A stretch of DNA of 64,000 bases, from contig JACCGJ010000567.1 of assembly GCA_013407085.1 (NCBI GenBank), forward strand, positions 81,937 to 145,936, given 5' to 3'. Source of the DNA: Atriophallophorus winterbourni. Taxonomy: Eukaryota > Platyhelminthes > Trematoda > Plagiorchiida > Microphallidae. Positions within the stretch are counted from its first letter, which is position 1. Each line of letters starts with the position of its first letter. The translations under genes and the position numbers were made by a program. The notes beneath the pieces are model-generated. The model was not told where the DNA came from and did not search any database. It was given only the letters and a program-made list of their open reading frames with translations. Positions 54,900 through 64,000 of this stretch are shown in pieces.

Positions 54900-55440
54900 A
54901 GTACTGAAGGCCAAACTACCACACAATCAAGTCAAATGAAATGGGGAAAGATGGAAAGCGCAAGCAAGATGAGCAGGCACAGACTCACTGGGAGGGGTAC
55001 CTACAACTCAAATGACATGTTTTCAAACAAGTTTGCAAATGACATCAGCAAGATAGCTTCCTGGCGCCTGTCACCGTCATGCATCACAATAAACGTCCCG
55101 TGGCAACATATAAGATTAAGCAAACGCCCCGAGAAGTTGATCAGAGCAAGAACTCGGTTAGAGACTATTTTAAGCGCAACTGGCCACCTAGATATCGGAT
55201 CGCCGAGACGAGTCCGAATAATGGACAGCGCCAACTCAAAAAGGTTGCTTATTACAATATTTAGCTGTCTACGCCATTCCAGGTTCTGTGCTAAGATAGA
55301 AGCGAAGTCACAAAAAGGATCCGTTTTGATGTCGCTGATTCAGACGTGATCCAAACAGCGTAGCTTGCGGCGGTTCATCTGCTTTTTTATTTCAATATTA
55401 CCACAGATTCTTAGTACCGGAGACGTTTTATGCAAACCTA
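54900..55440 (-). pseudogene. RTE-type LINE, decayed ORF end
   Basis: Across frames on the - strand: KLRCLDHV, EWRRQLNIVISNLFELALSI, TRLGDPISRWPVALKIVSNR. These correspond to RLRWLGHV, TWHRQLKTLTINLYKV and PRDQISQWLVTLQDMSRNR of the intact copy at 4005-5129. Diverged, probably an older insertion or related subfamily. Confidence 0.65.
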
Positions 55441-56149
55441 CAGAACACAAAGAAATTAACTCCAACAGGTACCAATAGCAATATAGTCTGTTTGGGTCGA
55501 AGGTTGATTTACACCTGGCGAGCGCCATGCTGCACATGGATACCTTTTATAGCGAAAGGACTACTGAATAATCGAGATTGTGCAGAGAATTATAAAAACT
55601 GTCGGCCATTATTTGTGCGTTGGTTTTTTAAAGATCGAACATACCACCTAATAGTGTCTTGGATACATCTAGCATTCACAGCTTCAGCTAGGACAACAAA
55701 ATTAACGCATTTTCGCACACAGCAAAGGAGCGCATAGATGGTCGTTCTCCTGCTCGTCGGAATTGATATTAATCGAGGCAGCTATTGTTACAATTAATAG
55801 GCATTTTTTATTGGAAGACTTTCAGTTGGGTCCCATATTCTGGGTTAGACAAACAGCACACAGCGTAAGGAGTACAATGTATCCTATTAATTCGCTAGAC
55901 TTTCGCGTGGGCATTCAGCACTACACTAACACCCGCCTGTCCTGAGATGACAGCTACGGAACTGCAAGCGGATCGCAAAATGTATTGTGTTGAAAGGTTT
56001 GGTACAGTTAATTTGTAATTACGTACGGATCATAGGCACGTTTTCGATAGACAACAAATATCAACAGATAAACTAGCTAAAACAAGAGTCATTGCAACCT
56101 GTGTCATGATTACGACGATCACAGTTCAGATGCGAGCAGATGTGTGAGG
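55441..56149. other. No recognisable gene
   Basis: Unique-looking AT-rich DNA with + frames of 60-81 codons that have no motif. Nothing supported. Confidence 0.45.
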
Positions 56150-56391
56150 GTTCAAAAATGGTACGACCAACCTGTTCAATCACATGAGCCCCCACTCATG
56201 TAGACAGGGTTTGAACCCATGACTATAAAAAGCTCATTTGCATGTATTGCCATCACACACACATTACGACCGGTTTCATGCTGTTTGAACGCATCAGGTA
56301 GGGACAGTAGTATCAAGATCCGTGTGCGCTTGAAACAGTAGAAGAATGGTAAACAAGTTGCGTTTGTATGCCACTGTTGGATAAGGTTGGT
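56150..56391 (+). repeat. Repeat C copy
   Basis: GTACGACCAACCTGTTCAATCACATGAGCCCC, CATTTGCATGTATTGCCATCACACAC, CGACCGGTTTCATGCTGTTTGAACGCATCAGGTAGGGACAGTAG, CTTGAAACAGTAGAAGAATGG, CCACTGTTGGATAAGGTTGG. The fullest copy seen. Confidence 0.7.
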
Positions 56392-56455
56392 ATGGTATGG
56401 TATGAAAGTACAAGCCTGATCCAGGCAAAGTGCAGCACAGTCAGAGACTGCAGGC
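56392..56455 (-). repeat. SINE family S, left half, split by RTE insertion
   Basis: GGTATGGTATGGTATGAAAGTACAAGCCTGATCCAGGCAAAGTGCAGCACAGTCAGAGACTGCAG, then abrupt change to RTE 5' UTR. The other half is at 59721-59865. Confidence 0.85.
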
Positions 56456-56851
56456 TGGCCTGCCGAAATACCTCCACGTTGGTGCCAGCTGGGTGGGCTC
56501 GGTTCTCCGAGCTCAGCGAAAGGTTCGGCGGTGGTGTCTGAGGGTGTGGTGGGTTTTCGCCTGGCAAGCGTTCGCCCTATAAAAAGCCACAAAAATCCAA
56601 TGATGACACCACGACGCGGCGGATGTGACTCGCCGCTTCAAAAGTCACTGCCCCTTGTCCTTTTAAGGACATTGTATGGTGCACAGGAAAAAACTGATGT
56701 CACCAACCTATCAACGGGGTTATCGGACTCCGAACTGGAAATTCCCAGAAAAGGGCGTATGAACCGCTTCGTCGGTCACCGGCCACCGATAGGTGCGAAC
56801 CTCTCTCGCTCCACTGCCTTGTGGGTAAAGCCATCGCGCTAAAGGCTCGGG

Positions 56852-58455
56852 GTGGGACCCTCTAAACGAAATCTCCCCTACTTCGGTGTAGGCAACCGGG
56901 TAGTATCATGCCTACGTTCAACTATGACGATTATGACAACGCCGCATGCTATCACTACGAATCCTACCTTCGAAAGCTATTCTCCAGAACCCACTTCGCA
57001 AGCACACATCATCCCCTCCCCCTCTCTCCCTGATGCACTTCGGACCATCAATGCTGGACGCACCCCTTCGCAGCCAACTGTCCTTAGACAGGTGTCGATA
57101 CCCAACGCTCTCCTCCGACCGCGCGCCCCTATTAGGCTTGCATCGTTCAATGTCCGCACCCTGCAACAACCAGAACAACAGCTTGGACTAGCCCGCTCAC
57201 TAGAAACACTAGGTATCGACATATGTTGCCTATCGGAAACCCGTCTTCGCGACACGGATTCGGTATTGCAACTGAGTTCTCCTATGCCTCGTGGGAGTAG
57301 GTTCTACTTACGTGTGTCCAGTGATCCCGTTGCTTCCTCAGCCGGCCTAGCAGGTGTTGGAATTATTCTAAGCCAAAAAGCGGAAACCTCCCTCATAGAT
57401 TGGATACCCGTTAATAGCAGACTGTGCGCAGCGAGATTTCAGGGTTACAGCAGAGTAAACAAGCATAGCTACGAGAGACGTAACTTAATCGTGATCTCGG
57501 CCTACGCTCCCACAAACTGTGATATACCTCTGGGATTTGGCGCGTCACTCAACTTGGAACGTTTCATTGATTGTCAAATACAATCAAAATGGGGTGAAGG
57601 ACGAATTCTACGAAGAACTTCGTTCTCTCTTAACGAAAGCACGCAGAGGCGATTTAGTAGTGCTTGCCGGCGATCTCAATGCCCGAGTTGGATGTATAGC
57701 GCACTCCGAGCGCTTCCTTGGAGGGAAGTATGGAATGTCAGATGACCGTACAGACAATGGAGAGAGATTGTTGTCCTTCTGTGACGACCACCGCCTCTTT
57801 CTCGTCTCCACAAATTTTAGACATTCCAAGCGCCAACTAGCTACCTGGCGATCCCCATCACACCGTACTTGGGCGCAGCTTGACCACATCGCGATAAGCT
57901 ACAGGTGGCGAGGTAGTGTCAAAAACTGCAGATCATACTGGAGCACCCGTGTAGATTCTGACCACGCTTTAGTTTGCGCAACAATCAACCTTCAATTCGG
58001 AGGCAAACCCAAACAAAAGCGTCCCAAACTAGACACAAACGCTTTATCGCTGCCTGAGACAAAAGCCAGATTTAGGGATACCCTATCGGTTTCCCTTTCC
58101 AAAGATCGGCCGGTTGATCTGGATCGTCATTGGCACTACTTTAAAGCACTCTATGACTCTGCTACGAAATGCTGCAAAGTCACTCGTCAACCGTCACACC
58201 GCTGGGTCTCTGCTGAGTCCTTCATGCTACTCGAACAGCGCCGTGCCATACCGAGTGGTTTAGAGTATGAGGACGATCGAAAGTGTCTTAGACTCCTAAT
58301 CAAAGATAGTTTGAGACGTGACCGTGAGTCTTGGTGGAAAGAACGCGCCTCGGAGATGGAAAGAGCGTCAGCCATGAGCGACATGAGGAAACTTTACCAA
58401 TTGATTCGTGTCTGTGGCCCTAAGCTGCAAGGTCTGAGTGAAACCATCCTCTAGG
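56852..58455 (+). pseudogene. RTE ORF: endonuclease domain and linker, one frameshift
   Basis: First frame (56852-57590): RLASFNVRTLQQPEQQLGLA, IDICCLSETRLRD, GLAGVGIILSQKAE, VISAYAPTNC. After a frame change near 57550-57600: VKDEFYEELRSLLTKARRGD, VVLAGDLNARVGC, TWAQLDHIAISYR, and VDSDHALVCATINL. These are the AP-endonuclease-like motifs in canonical order (N, E, Y-A-P, G-D-x-N, Q-x-D-H, S-D-H). A stretch around 57530-57585 has no counterpart in the motif order and may be an insertion. The linker runs to a stop at 58453-58455. The element would not encode a working enzyme as it stands. Confidence 0.85.
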
Positions 58456-58539
58456 ATGATGGCTCGCGCACAACGAGCCTTCACAGACGTTTAGAAAGAT
58501 GGAGAGAATATTTCTCTCAGCATTTTAATCAGCACCGAT

Positions 58540-59419
58540 TTCTCCGTTTTTGTTCAATTTTGTAATTGATGCAATTATGGAATTATGCAACGAAGGTGCC
58601 CCAGCTTTCGGAGTTCACATAATGCCAGGCGTCAAGCTTCTCGACTTGGATTATGCTGATGACATAGTTCTGCTCTTCGACTCATACACAGATCCACAGG
58701 CGATACTGAACAAGCTATCTAGTATTGTGGCCGCATTTGGAATGCGTTTTGCGCTTGAAATTGTGGATCGTTCTACGTATCTCGGTAGTTGTATCAATAA
58801 TTCTGCATCGTTAAATAACGAAGTCTCGGCACGCATTTCTATAGCGACTGTAGCATTCCGCAACCTAGGTCACCTCTGGCGTCAGAAAGGACTGTCTCTG
58901 CTACTCAAGGGTAGAGTCTATAAAGCGACAGTTCGGGCTGTGTTACTGTATGGGTGCGAAACATGGACCTTACGTAAAGAACACATTCAGCGTCTACAAG
59001 TATTCGACAACCAGTGTCTCCGCAGCATTCTAGGAGTTAGCTGTTACAATCGTATGCGCACCGATGCTCTCCGAAATAAGTTGTTTGGTAGTAATGTCGA
59101 TATAGAGAAGCAGATCAACCTGCATAGGTTACGCTGGTTGGGTCACTTTTTAAGGATGCCGGATCACCGACTTCCGAAACGGATTCTTTTTGCGACGCCA
59201 CATCCTGATTGGCGTAAATCTCGGGGTGGCCAAACCGTCACATGGCATAGGCAGCTAAAAATTCTTACTATTAACCTTTCCAAAGTAGGCGCAGCGCGTC
59301 TTCCAGGCTGGTGTCCCCGCGATCATATATCGCAATGGTTAGTTACGCTTCAGGATATGTCCCGAAACCGTGTTCAATGGCGGTCTTGCACTAAGCATCT
59401 TCTTGGAGTGTTTGCATAA
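58540..59419 (+). pseudogene. RTE reverse transcriptase, C-terminal part, two deletions
   Basis: Open for about 290 codons: FNFVIDAIMELCNEGAPAFG, LDYADDIVLLFDSYTDPQAI (YADD box intact), RWLGHFLRMPDHRLPKRI, GGQTVTWHRQLKIL, ending LLGVFA. Compared with 4005-5129, everything upstream of PISPFLF is deleted and 27 codons are missing in frame between MRFA and LEIVDR near 58752-58755. The fingers and first catalytic Asp are gone. Confidence 0.85.
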
Positions 59420-59720
59420 CCTTGTATGTTGTCAAGCGGAGTGGCGAGAAAAGCTTGTTATGATGCATTACAGTGAAAGCCGCAAGGAAGCTGCCGTGCT
59501 GATGTTGCTCTACTCGTTCACGAAACTTGTTTGAATGCATGTTCCATTCGAGGTGTAGGCACCTCTTCCCGGTTTGTTTGTGCTTACTCTTCTATAGAAG
59601 CCGTAGCAATTTAAGTCCCACCCTTCCCCATCTTTTTGGATTTTACTTTTTCATGGTTGTATGGCAGTTAAGCATTCGGTACGTGCTACCGGTGTAATGC
59701 TGTCTTTGATGATGATGATG

Positions 59721-59865
59721 ACCAGGCCTACACAGATATGGGGGAATAGAAATAAAGATGGTAGTGAGACTCCAGCGTGTTTTAGCATGCAGCTCACTAC
59801 CGTTGGCCAATCAATTTAGCACCATGTTAGCCGTACAGCACATAAATGCTGCACGATTGACATAA
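59721..59865 (-). repeat. SINE family S, right half, split by RTE insertion
   Basis: Starts ACCAGGCCTACACAGATATGGGGG immediately after the RTE tail and continues GAGACTCCAGCGTGTTTTAGCATGCAGCTCACTACC to GCACGATTGACATA. With 56392-56455 it rebuilds one SINE apart from about 28 bp. Confidence 0.85.
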
Positions 59866-60423
59866 ACAAGAAAGAGGATAGGACCAAGGATTGAATCTTG
59901 GAGATTTCCACTAATTGCTGTGAGTGGTTTTAATAATGCAACACAAACACGTACCTAGGTAATGCGATTTGTTCAACAATAATTCAACAAATGTCCAGTG
60001 ATTCCAAGTCTTTCAAGCTCACTTCGATTGAAATCTTGATATTAGATAAACTCTTCTCTAGATATTCTATACTCTCATGGAATCCCAGGTTTCTAATTCC
60101 ACATCTTTCTCCACATATTAGTATATCATGAGGTCTTATAGTATTCTCTGGATAACTGGCCATTCAAGTGTCAGGTTACCGGACCCTAGATATGTTGCTA
60201 CACATCTTCATCGTAACCGTGCGTTTTATAATCATTTTTACCATATGACCCTATCCTTAACCGTTATCTGCTTATATTAAACCCATTTCTTTATGAAAAC
60301 ATGCTTTATCATAACGTATTTATTAAGAAAACAAAAAAGGAAAAAAAACGCCAAAATATTGTATTTTGTGATCATTTTATCGTTCATAATCGATTTACTA
60401 TTTCACTTTGATAACCTCTCACC
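59866..60423. other. No recognisable gene
   Basis: AT-rich sequence without repeat match or supported ORF. Confidence 0.45.
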
Positions 60424-61360
60424 ATGATGGTGAAGAGAATATCTTTAATTGTGTTCCAGTGTCTCCGACTCCCAAACCAACTCCGATACTGGCCCTTGCT
60501 CTTGCATAGATGCACGCGTATAGTTGTAAGCTGCGTCTACCGTAGTCCGAGCACTAGTTTTGAAGAAGATGCTCTTTTGCAAATTATGCTCTCGTCTCTT
60601 TTAGCCGTAGCACCACGTGTTGCAATCTTCGGCGATTTAATCTACCCGAAATAAACTGGGAGTACCAAACCTCACATGCCCCAGGAAACGCGAACAATTT
60701 TCTGTACTGACTACACTCCCATGCACTTTACCAACACGTAAACGAACCAACTAGATTCAGAAAGGGTCAGTCTCCGTCTATTCTTGACCTAGTTATTTCA
60801 ACTGCTGAAAGCGGTATACAAAATTTGGTCTTACTGCCACCACTAGGAAAGAGCGATCACGTAGTGTTAGCCTGCGAGTTACTTCTGTCATTTGGTAAAC
60901 CCCCACTTAAGATGTCTCGAAGCTTCCATAGGATCGACCCTGCTTCCCTATTACAGGCAGCAGCGCTACTCCCATGGCAAAACATTGACCATGTGGATGG
61001 GATGTGGGGGCAGATCAAGAATAACATCCTTCAACTTCAGGATCGATTCGCTCCTCTCTTACCCGTTCGCAAAAATGGTAAACCTCAATGGTGGTCAGCC
61101 TCAGTTTCCCGTAACGTACGTCACCGCGACGCAAAACGGAGGCGTTATAAGCTTACTCCCTCATGTGGGACTTGGGCCCGTTACAAAAAAGCGCGAAACA
61201 ACTGTTTCCAAGATACGTGCAGCAAAGGTTTCTTTCGAAATGAGACTCGCTCAAGAGGCCCATACTCATCCGTAACGTTACTACAGCTACGTTTAATCTA
61301 AAGGATCAACACGAAAAGGTGTAGGTTCCTTGAGAAGGGACGATGGCTCAGCCGTTATTG

Positions 61361-62068
61361 CTTACTTTACTTTTACTTTTGTGCGGCTGGCTCCACGGGT
61401 GGATTAGCCGGCTTCATTGATGTCTCGGATCGCACCAGCCCACGCACGTCGATCGGAGGCGAGATCGTTGCAGATCGTGATCCAGTCTCGTTCCCACCTG
61501 CGAACTCCGTAGACGGTACGCAGACCCATTGAGACATCATCATGAAGTTTCTTGGGGGTAGTGTACAAGTGATGTCCCCAGCACCACTCGGTGTTTGTTC
61601 GAGTACACCTCTCTAGCCTTTGCACAGCCAAGTGCAACCTACAACGCAGCAGGAAGTTGGCAGATGAACGCGCTGTGCGCCAGTTATCTACCTACGGAAC
61701 TTCTCTCCGGATTTTTCCTCGGGGTTTTCTCCCGAAGCCTTTCCCGCAATCGGGTGACCCACAAGGCAGTGGGGGGTTGGGGTCAGGGTTTTCCTTCCCC
61801 TAGATGGATTGCCAGTAGCTGACGAGCTCCATCTGCCCGGAGCAAACTGGTTTTAAGGCGCCAGTCACCCGCCTTCGCCCCTTCTCCTGTCAGTAAGAGC
61901 AGTTCCGCCGGGCTTGTGAAAGCCACTCGTGCAGGCCAGGAGTTGGACTTGGTTGTCAGAGGCTATTTGAGACGCACGCCACGTGGGAGCATTTTATAGA
62001 TAGTAGGTGGCTCATTCCTACTACCACCCCCGGCTGTGACAACCTTTGGAACCTGACAACCTTTGGAA
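61361..62068 (-). mobile_element. E2 element, longest copy, 9 bp target-site duplication
   Basis: A 708 bp insertion in a LINE ORF, flanked by CCGTTATTG (61352-61360 and 62069-62077). Read on the - strand it starts near GGTTCCAAAGGTTGTCAGGTTCC with a partly duplicated start, then CACAGCCGGGGG, and ends with a AAAAGTAAAAGTAAAGTAAG tail. Near its 3' end the - strand frame reads RWERDWITICNDLASDRRAW and AGAIRDI, resembling the end of an RTE-type ORF2. This suggests the 3' part derives from a LINE, giving it the tail a LINE enzyme can recognise. Confidence 0.85.
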
Positions 62069-62772
62069 CCGTTATTGCAAGCACTGAAAAGGCTCAATTG
62101 TTCTTCCTGCATCTTCAAGGCGTACAACGCCGAGATTATAACTCACGCCTCTGCGCCATCACTTCAATGTGTACACGCTGATCGCCCCCTCTACACTGAC
62201 CTTACATTCGAGGTACACAATGTCGAGACTATATTGGCCAGCCTAGCTTACAATAAGTCGGCAGGGCCCGATAGCATCCATCCAGGAATGATCAGACTGC
62301 TAGCGCCTATATTAGCTGTGCCGATCACAGAACTTTTCACATCATCCCTCAGTCAGGTTACCCTTCCTTTGGACTGGAGAACAGCCGTTGTAGTGCTTAT
62401 ACATGAGGGAGGAGCTTCCTCGGCGGCCAAAAATTACCGCCCGGTTAGCCTTACTAGTGTACTATGTAAGTTTATGGAAAGATTGATCCACGATGAAATT
62501 TGTGGATATCTAACCAAACACTGTTGAATGGCGCACAACACGGCATCATAAAAGGTAGGTCATGTCTGAGAAATTTGTTGAGCTTTCTAAACAAGGTTAC
62601 TAAGAGGATGGATGATGGTATAGCTGTAGAAGTCTTTTTTCTCGACTTTAGTATGGCTTTTGATTCAGTCAACCATAGGCTCTTGCTTCTCAAACTCTCA
62701 GCCATAGGAGTATCAGGGTACCTTCTGGGCTGGATTCGAGCATCCCTTAGCGACCGTTGCTTTACTGTCAGG

Positions 62773-62862
62773 GTATGGTATGAAAGCACAAGCCTTATCC
62801 AGGCAAAGTGCTGCAGAGTCAGAGACTGCACGTGGGCTGAGATACTGTCAGGTTGACCAGGC
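62773..62862 (-). repeat. SINE family S, short form with 8 bp target-site duplication
   Basis: A 90 bp insertion, GTATGGTATGAAAGCACAAGCC to GTTGACCAGGC, flanked by CTGTCAGG (62765-62772 and 62863-62870), inside the LINE RT ORF. It confirms that the short form moves as a unit. Confidence 0.9.
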
Positions 62863-63050
62863 CTGTCAGGATAAATGATACTTACACGAAAAGTGCGCAT
62901 GTAAAGAGTGGGGTTCGCCAGGTCTTGGGGCCGTTGCTGTTCCTCATCTTCATTAATTATCTAGCCAACCAACTGCGCTCACCCTGTAATATGTTTTCTG
63001 ACGACGTTAATACGTCTCCCGCGAAGGGAACTACCGGTGGGTAAATTTAT

Positions 63051-64000
63051 TCGTAAATTTATTTTAACTGTTTTTGTTTTAAGCCAGATTTTCTTTAGTT
63101 AGTAGTATATGCCGTTCGAAAAGCAGGACGGAAGCATACTGTGACAATTATAACTTCATGCGCACCATTTCCTTCATAATTTTTTTCTGTTATTTTCTTT
63201 TTTTATCTTTCCTCCAGTAATGATCGCATTTTCTTCATTTGCTTATTTCGATGCAATCTAGATGAAACTTTATTACATTGCGCGAAAAAATTGACTTACC
63301 GTTGTAAATTTGCGATCCTTTATTAAACGGAAAAAATATTCAAAAATTCCGCTTTTTAAGGTCATTAGTACAATTTATTTATTTTGTACACATTGATAAC
63401 CTGATCATGTTTTGCATGCCTTGGTTCACCAAGAATAGAGTATCATTATTATAGTTATTAGCCATACACAAAATTAGTATACATTCTGGTTTCTTGTTGG
63501 ACGTTAATCGTGTTTTTGAGAGCATCACTCAACGCCATAATGTTCAAGATGCACAGGGCTGAAGGTGGCTAAAAGCCAATCACACGCACAGATTTCCTTC
63601 GACGGCATTTCGTTGAGCACCCGGCACTTCGATATCGAATATACAATTCGTACTTTTCACACGTTCTTGTTTCTGAATATCTGGAAAGTAAGGTAGGGTT
63701 TCTGTTCACCAGCACGGATAGGTCAGCTATTCAGGAAACAATGCAATGATATAATAATGATAATAATAATGATAATGTATATTCTTGGATACACCAAGTC
63801 ATGCCATGCATGATCATTTGTTTTCATGAATAAGTACATCAAAGAAAACGGTAATTATACAAATGTTAAGGTCAAACATAAATAAAAATTTTTTTTGTTA
63901 ACAACCCTAAAAAATAGTTTGATAACATTTGTACAGACGGTAGCTCGTTTAAAACATAAAGTTGATAGAAAATCGGAAAAAAACAAATGATGAAGGTTCA
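63051..64000. other. AT-rich DNA; one repeat D copy
   Basis: About 63555-63640 shows a diverged repeat D copy (GGTGGCTAAAAGCCAATCACACGCACAGATTTCCTTCGACGGCATTTCG). A TAATAATGATAATAATAATGATAATG simple repeat lies near 63750-63776. No gene supported. Confidence 0.5.

Larger units (their letters stand above)
47238..55260. repeat. Long duplicated block, copy 2
   Basis: Counterpart of 36578-46035 (offset about 10.6 kb). It differs by scattered substitutions, small indels, loss of about 1.64 kb, gain of an E2 element (54147-54732) and absence of an RTE tail. It continues into non-duplicated DNA after about 55260. Confidence 0.95.
56456..59720 (+). mobile_element. RTE-type LINE family 1, internally deleted, nested in a SINE
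   Basis: Begins GCTGGCCTGCCGAAATACC with a roughly 400 bp GC-rich leader (a 103-codon open frame at 56531-56842 has no motif). It then carries the endonuclease ORF, an RT fragment, and the 3' UTR with GATGATGATGATGA tail (59708-59720). An RT deletion joins QHFNQ coding sequence directly to PISPFLFNF at about 58530-58540. It is the only copy in the window with a 5' end. Confidence 0.85.
60424..63050 (+). mobile_element. CR1/Jockey-like LINE, decayed, with two later insertions
   Basis: Endonuclease part: VSCVYRSPSTSFEEDALLQI, VAIFGDLIYPKINW (G-D-x-x box), ILDLVISTAE, LGKSDHVVLACELLL (S-D-H box). A linker follows to about 61350. After the E2 insertion: YNKSAGPDSIHPGMIRLLAP, NYRPVSLTSVLCKFMERLI, VFFLDFSMAFDSVNHRLLLL (RT palm motif with catalytic Asp). 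After the SINE insertion: SGVRQVLGPLLFLIFINYLA and NMFSDDVNTS, a degenerate F-A-D-D box. Stops and frameshifts occur throughout; sequence ends after the F-S-D-D region. Domain order is that of a complete CR1/Jockey ORF2 minus its C-terminus. Confidence 0.85.

Noticed and set aside
59690..59720. CTGATGA-like words near RTE tails considered as hammerhead ribozyme cores
   Set aside because: They belong to the GATGATGATGA simple tail; the GAAA and stem elements of a hammerhead are not positioned around them.
1..64000. CRISPR array, bacterial operons, rRNA and tRNA genes
   Set aside because: No regularly spaced identical repeats, no Shine-Dalgarno-linked gene runs, and no cloverleaf with intact A and B boxes that I could identify. 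The SINE's weak A/B-box-like words are not enough to call a tRNA gene.

Overview
This is eukaryotic nuclear DNA. It has spliced genes with GT-AG introns, no operons and no prokaryotic signals. Two features suggest a parasitic flatworm, most likely a digenean trematode. First, the 5' exons of both recognisable genes are separated by tiny introns of 26-45 nt while later introns run to kilobases, a pattern known from schistosomes and other flukes. Second, the background is dense in RTE-type and CR1/Jockey-type LINEs, a Penelope-like element and short SINE-like repeats. The organism is an inference; no species-diagnostic sequence was identified.

Gene 1 (+ strand, about 9700-30965) is a DENND1/connecdenn-type DENN-domain protein, a predicted Rab guanine-nucleotide exchange factor. 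I assembled it by joining splice sites. Ten exons lie in 1.16 kb (9700-10857). A tentative exon lies at 12644-12783, followed by seven more exons up to a stop at 30644-30646. All phases agree and total 2265 nt (754 codons plus stop). The introns after 10857 are filled with SINE copies and LINE fragments.

Gene 2 (- strand) is the N-terminal half of a cyclase-associated protein (CAP, an actin-recycling factor). It is present twice: exons at 39492-36721 and at 50127-47368. The exons belong to a block of about 8-9.5 kb that occurs at 36578-46035 and again at 47238-55260. The copies are separated by exactly 1000 Ns (46036-47035) and look like two haplotypes or unmerged contig ends placed side by side. 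Their differences include presence/absence of mobile elements. The C-terminal half of CAP was not found.

The rest is mobile DNA. 1-9.7 kb holds CR1-like 3' ends, an RTE reverse-transcriptase ORF (- strand, 4005-5129), a Ty3/gypsy scrap and an RTE endonuclease fragment. 18-23 kb holds further LINE pieces and a 570 bp element (here E2). 31-36.6 kb holds LINE pieces and a Penelope-like GIY-YIG fragment between inverted repeats. 56.4-59.7 kb is an internally deleted RTE element nested in a SINE. 60.4-63.05 kb is a decayed CR1/Jockey-like LINE carrying two later insertions, an E2 and a short SINE, each with clear target-site duplications. About 40 copies of the SINE family (here S) are scattered through the window. 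SINE orientation '+' means reading from the CTGTCTAGGCC end towards the CATA-rich end.
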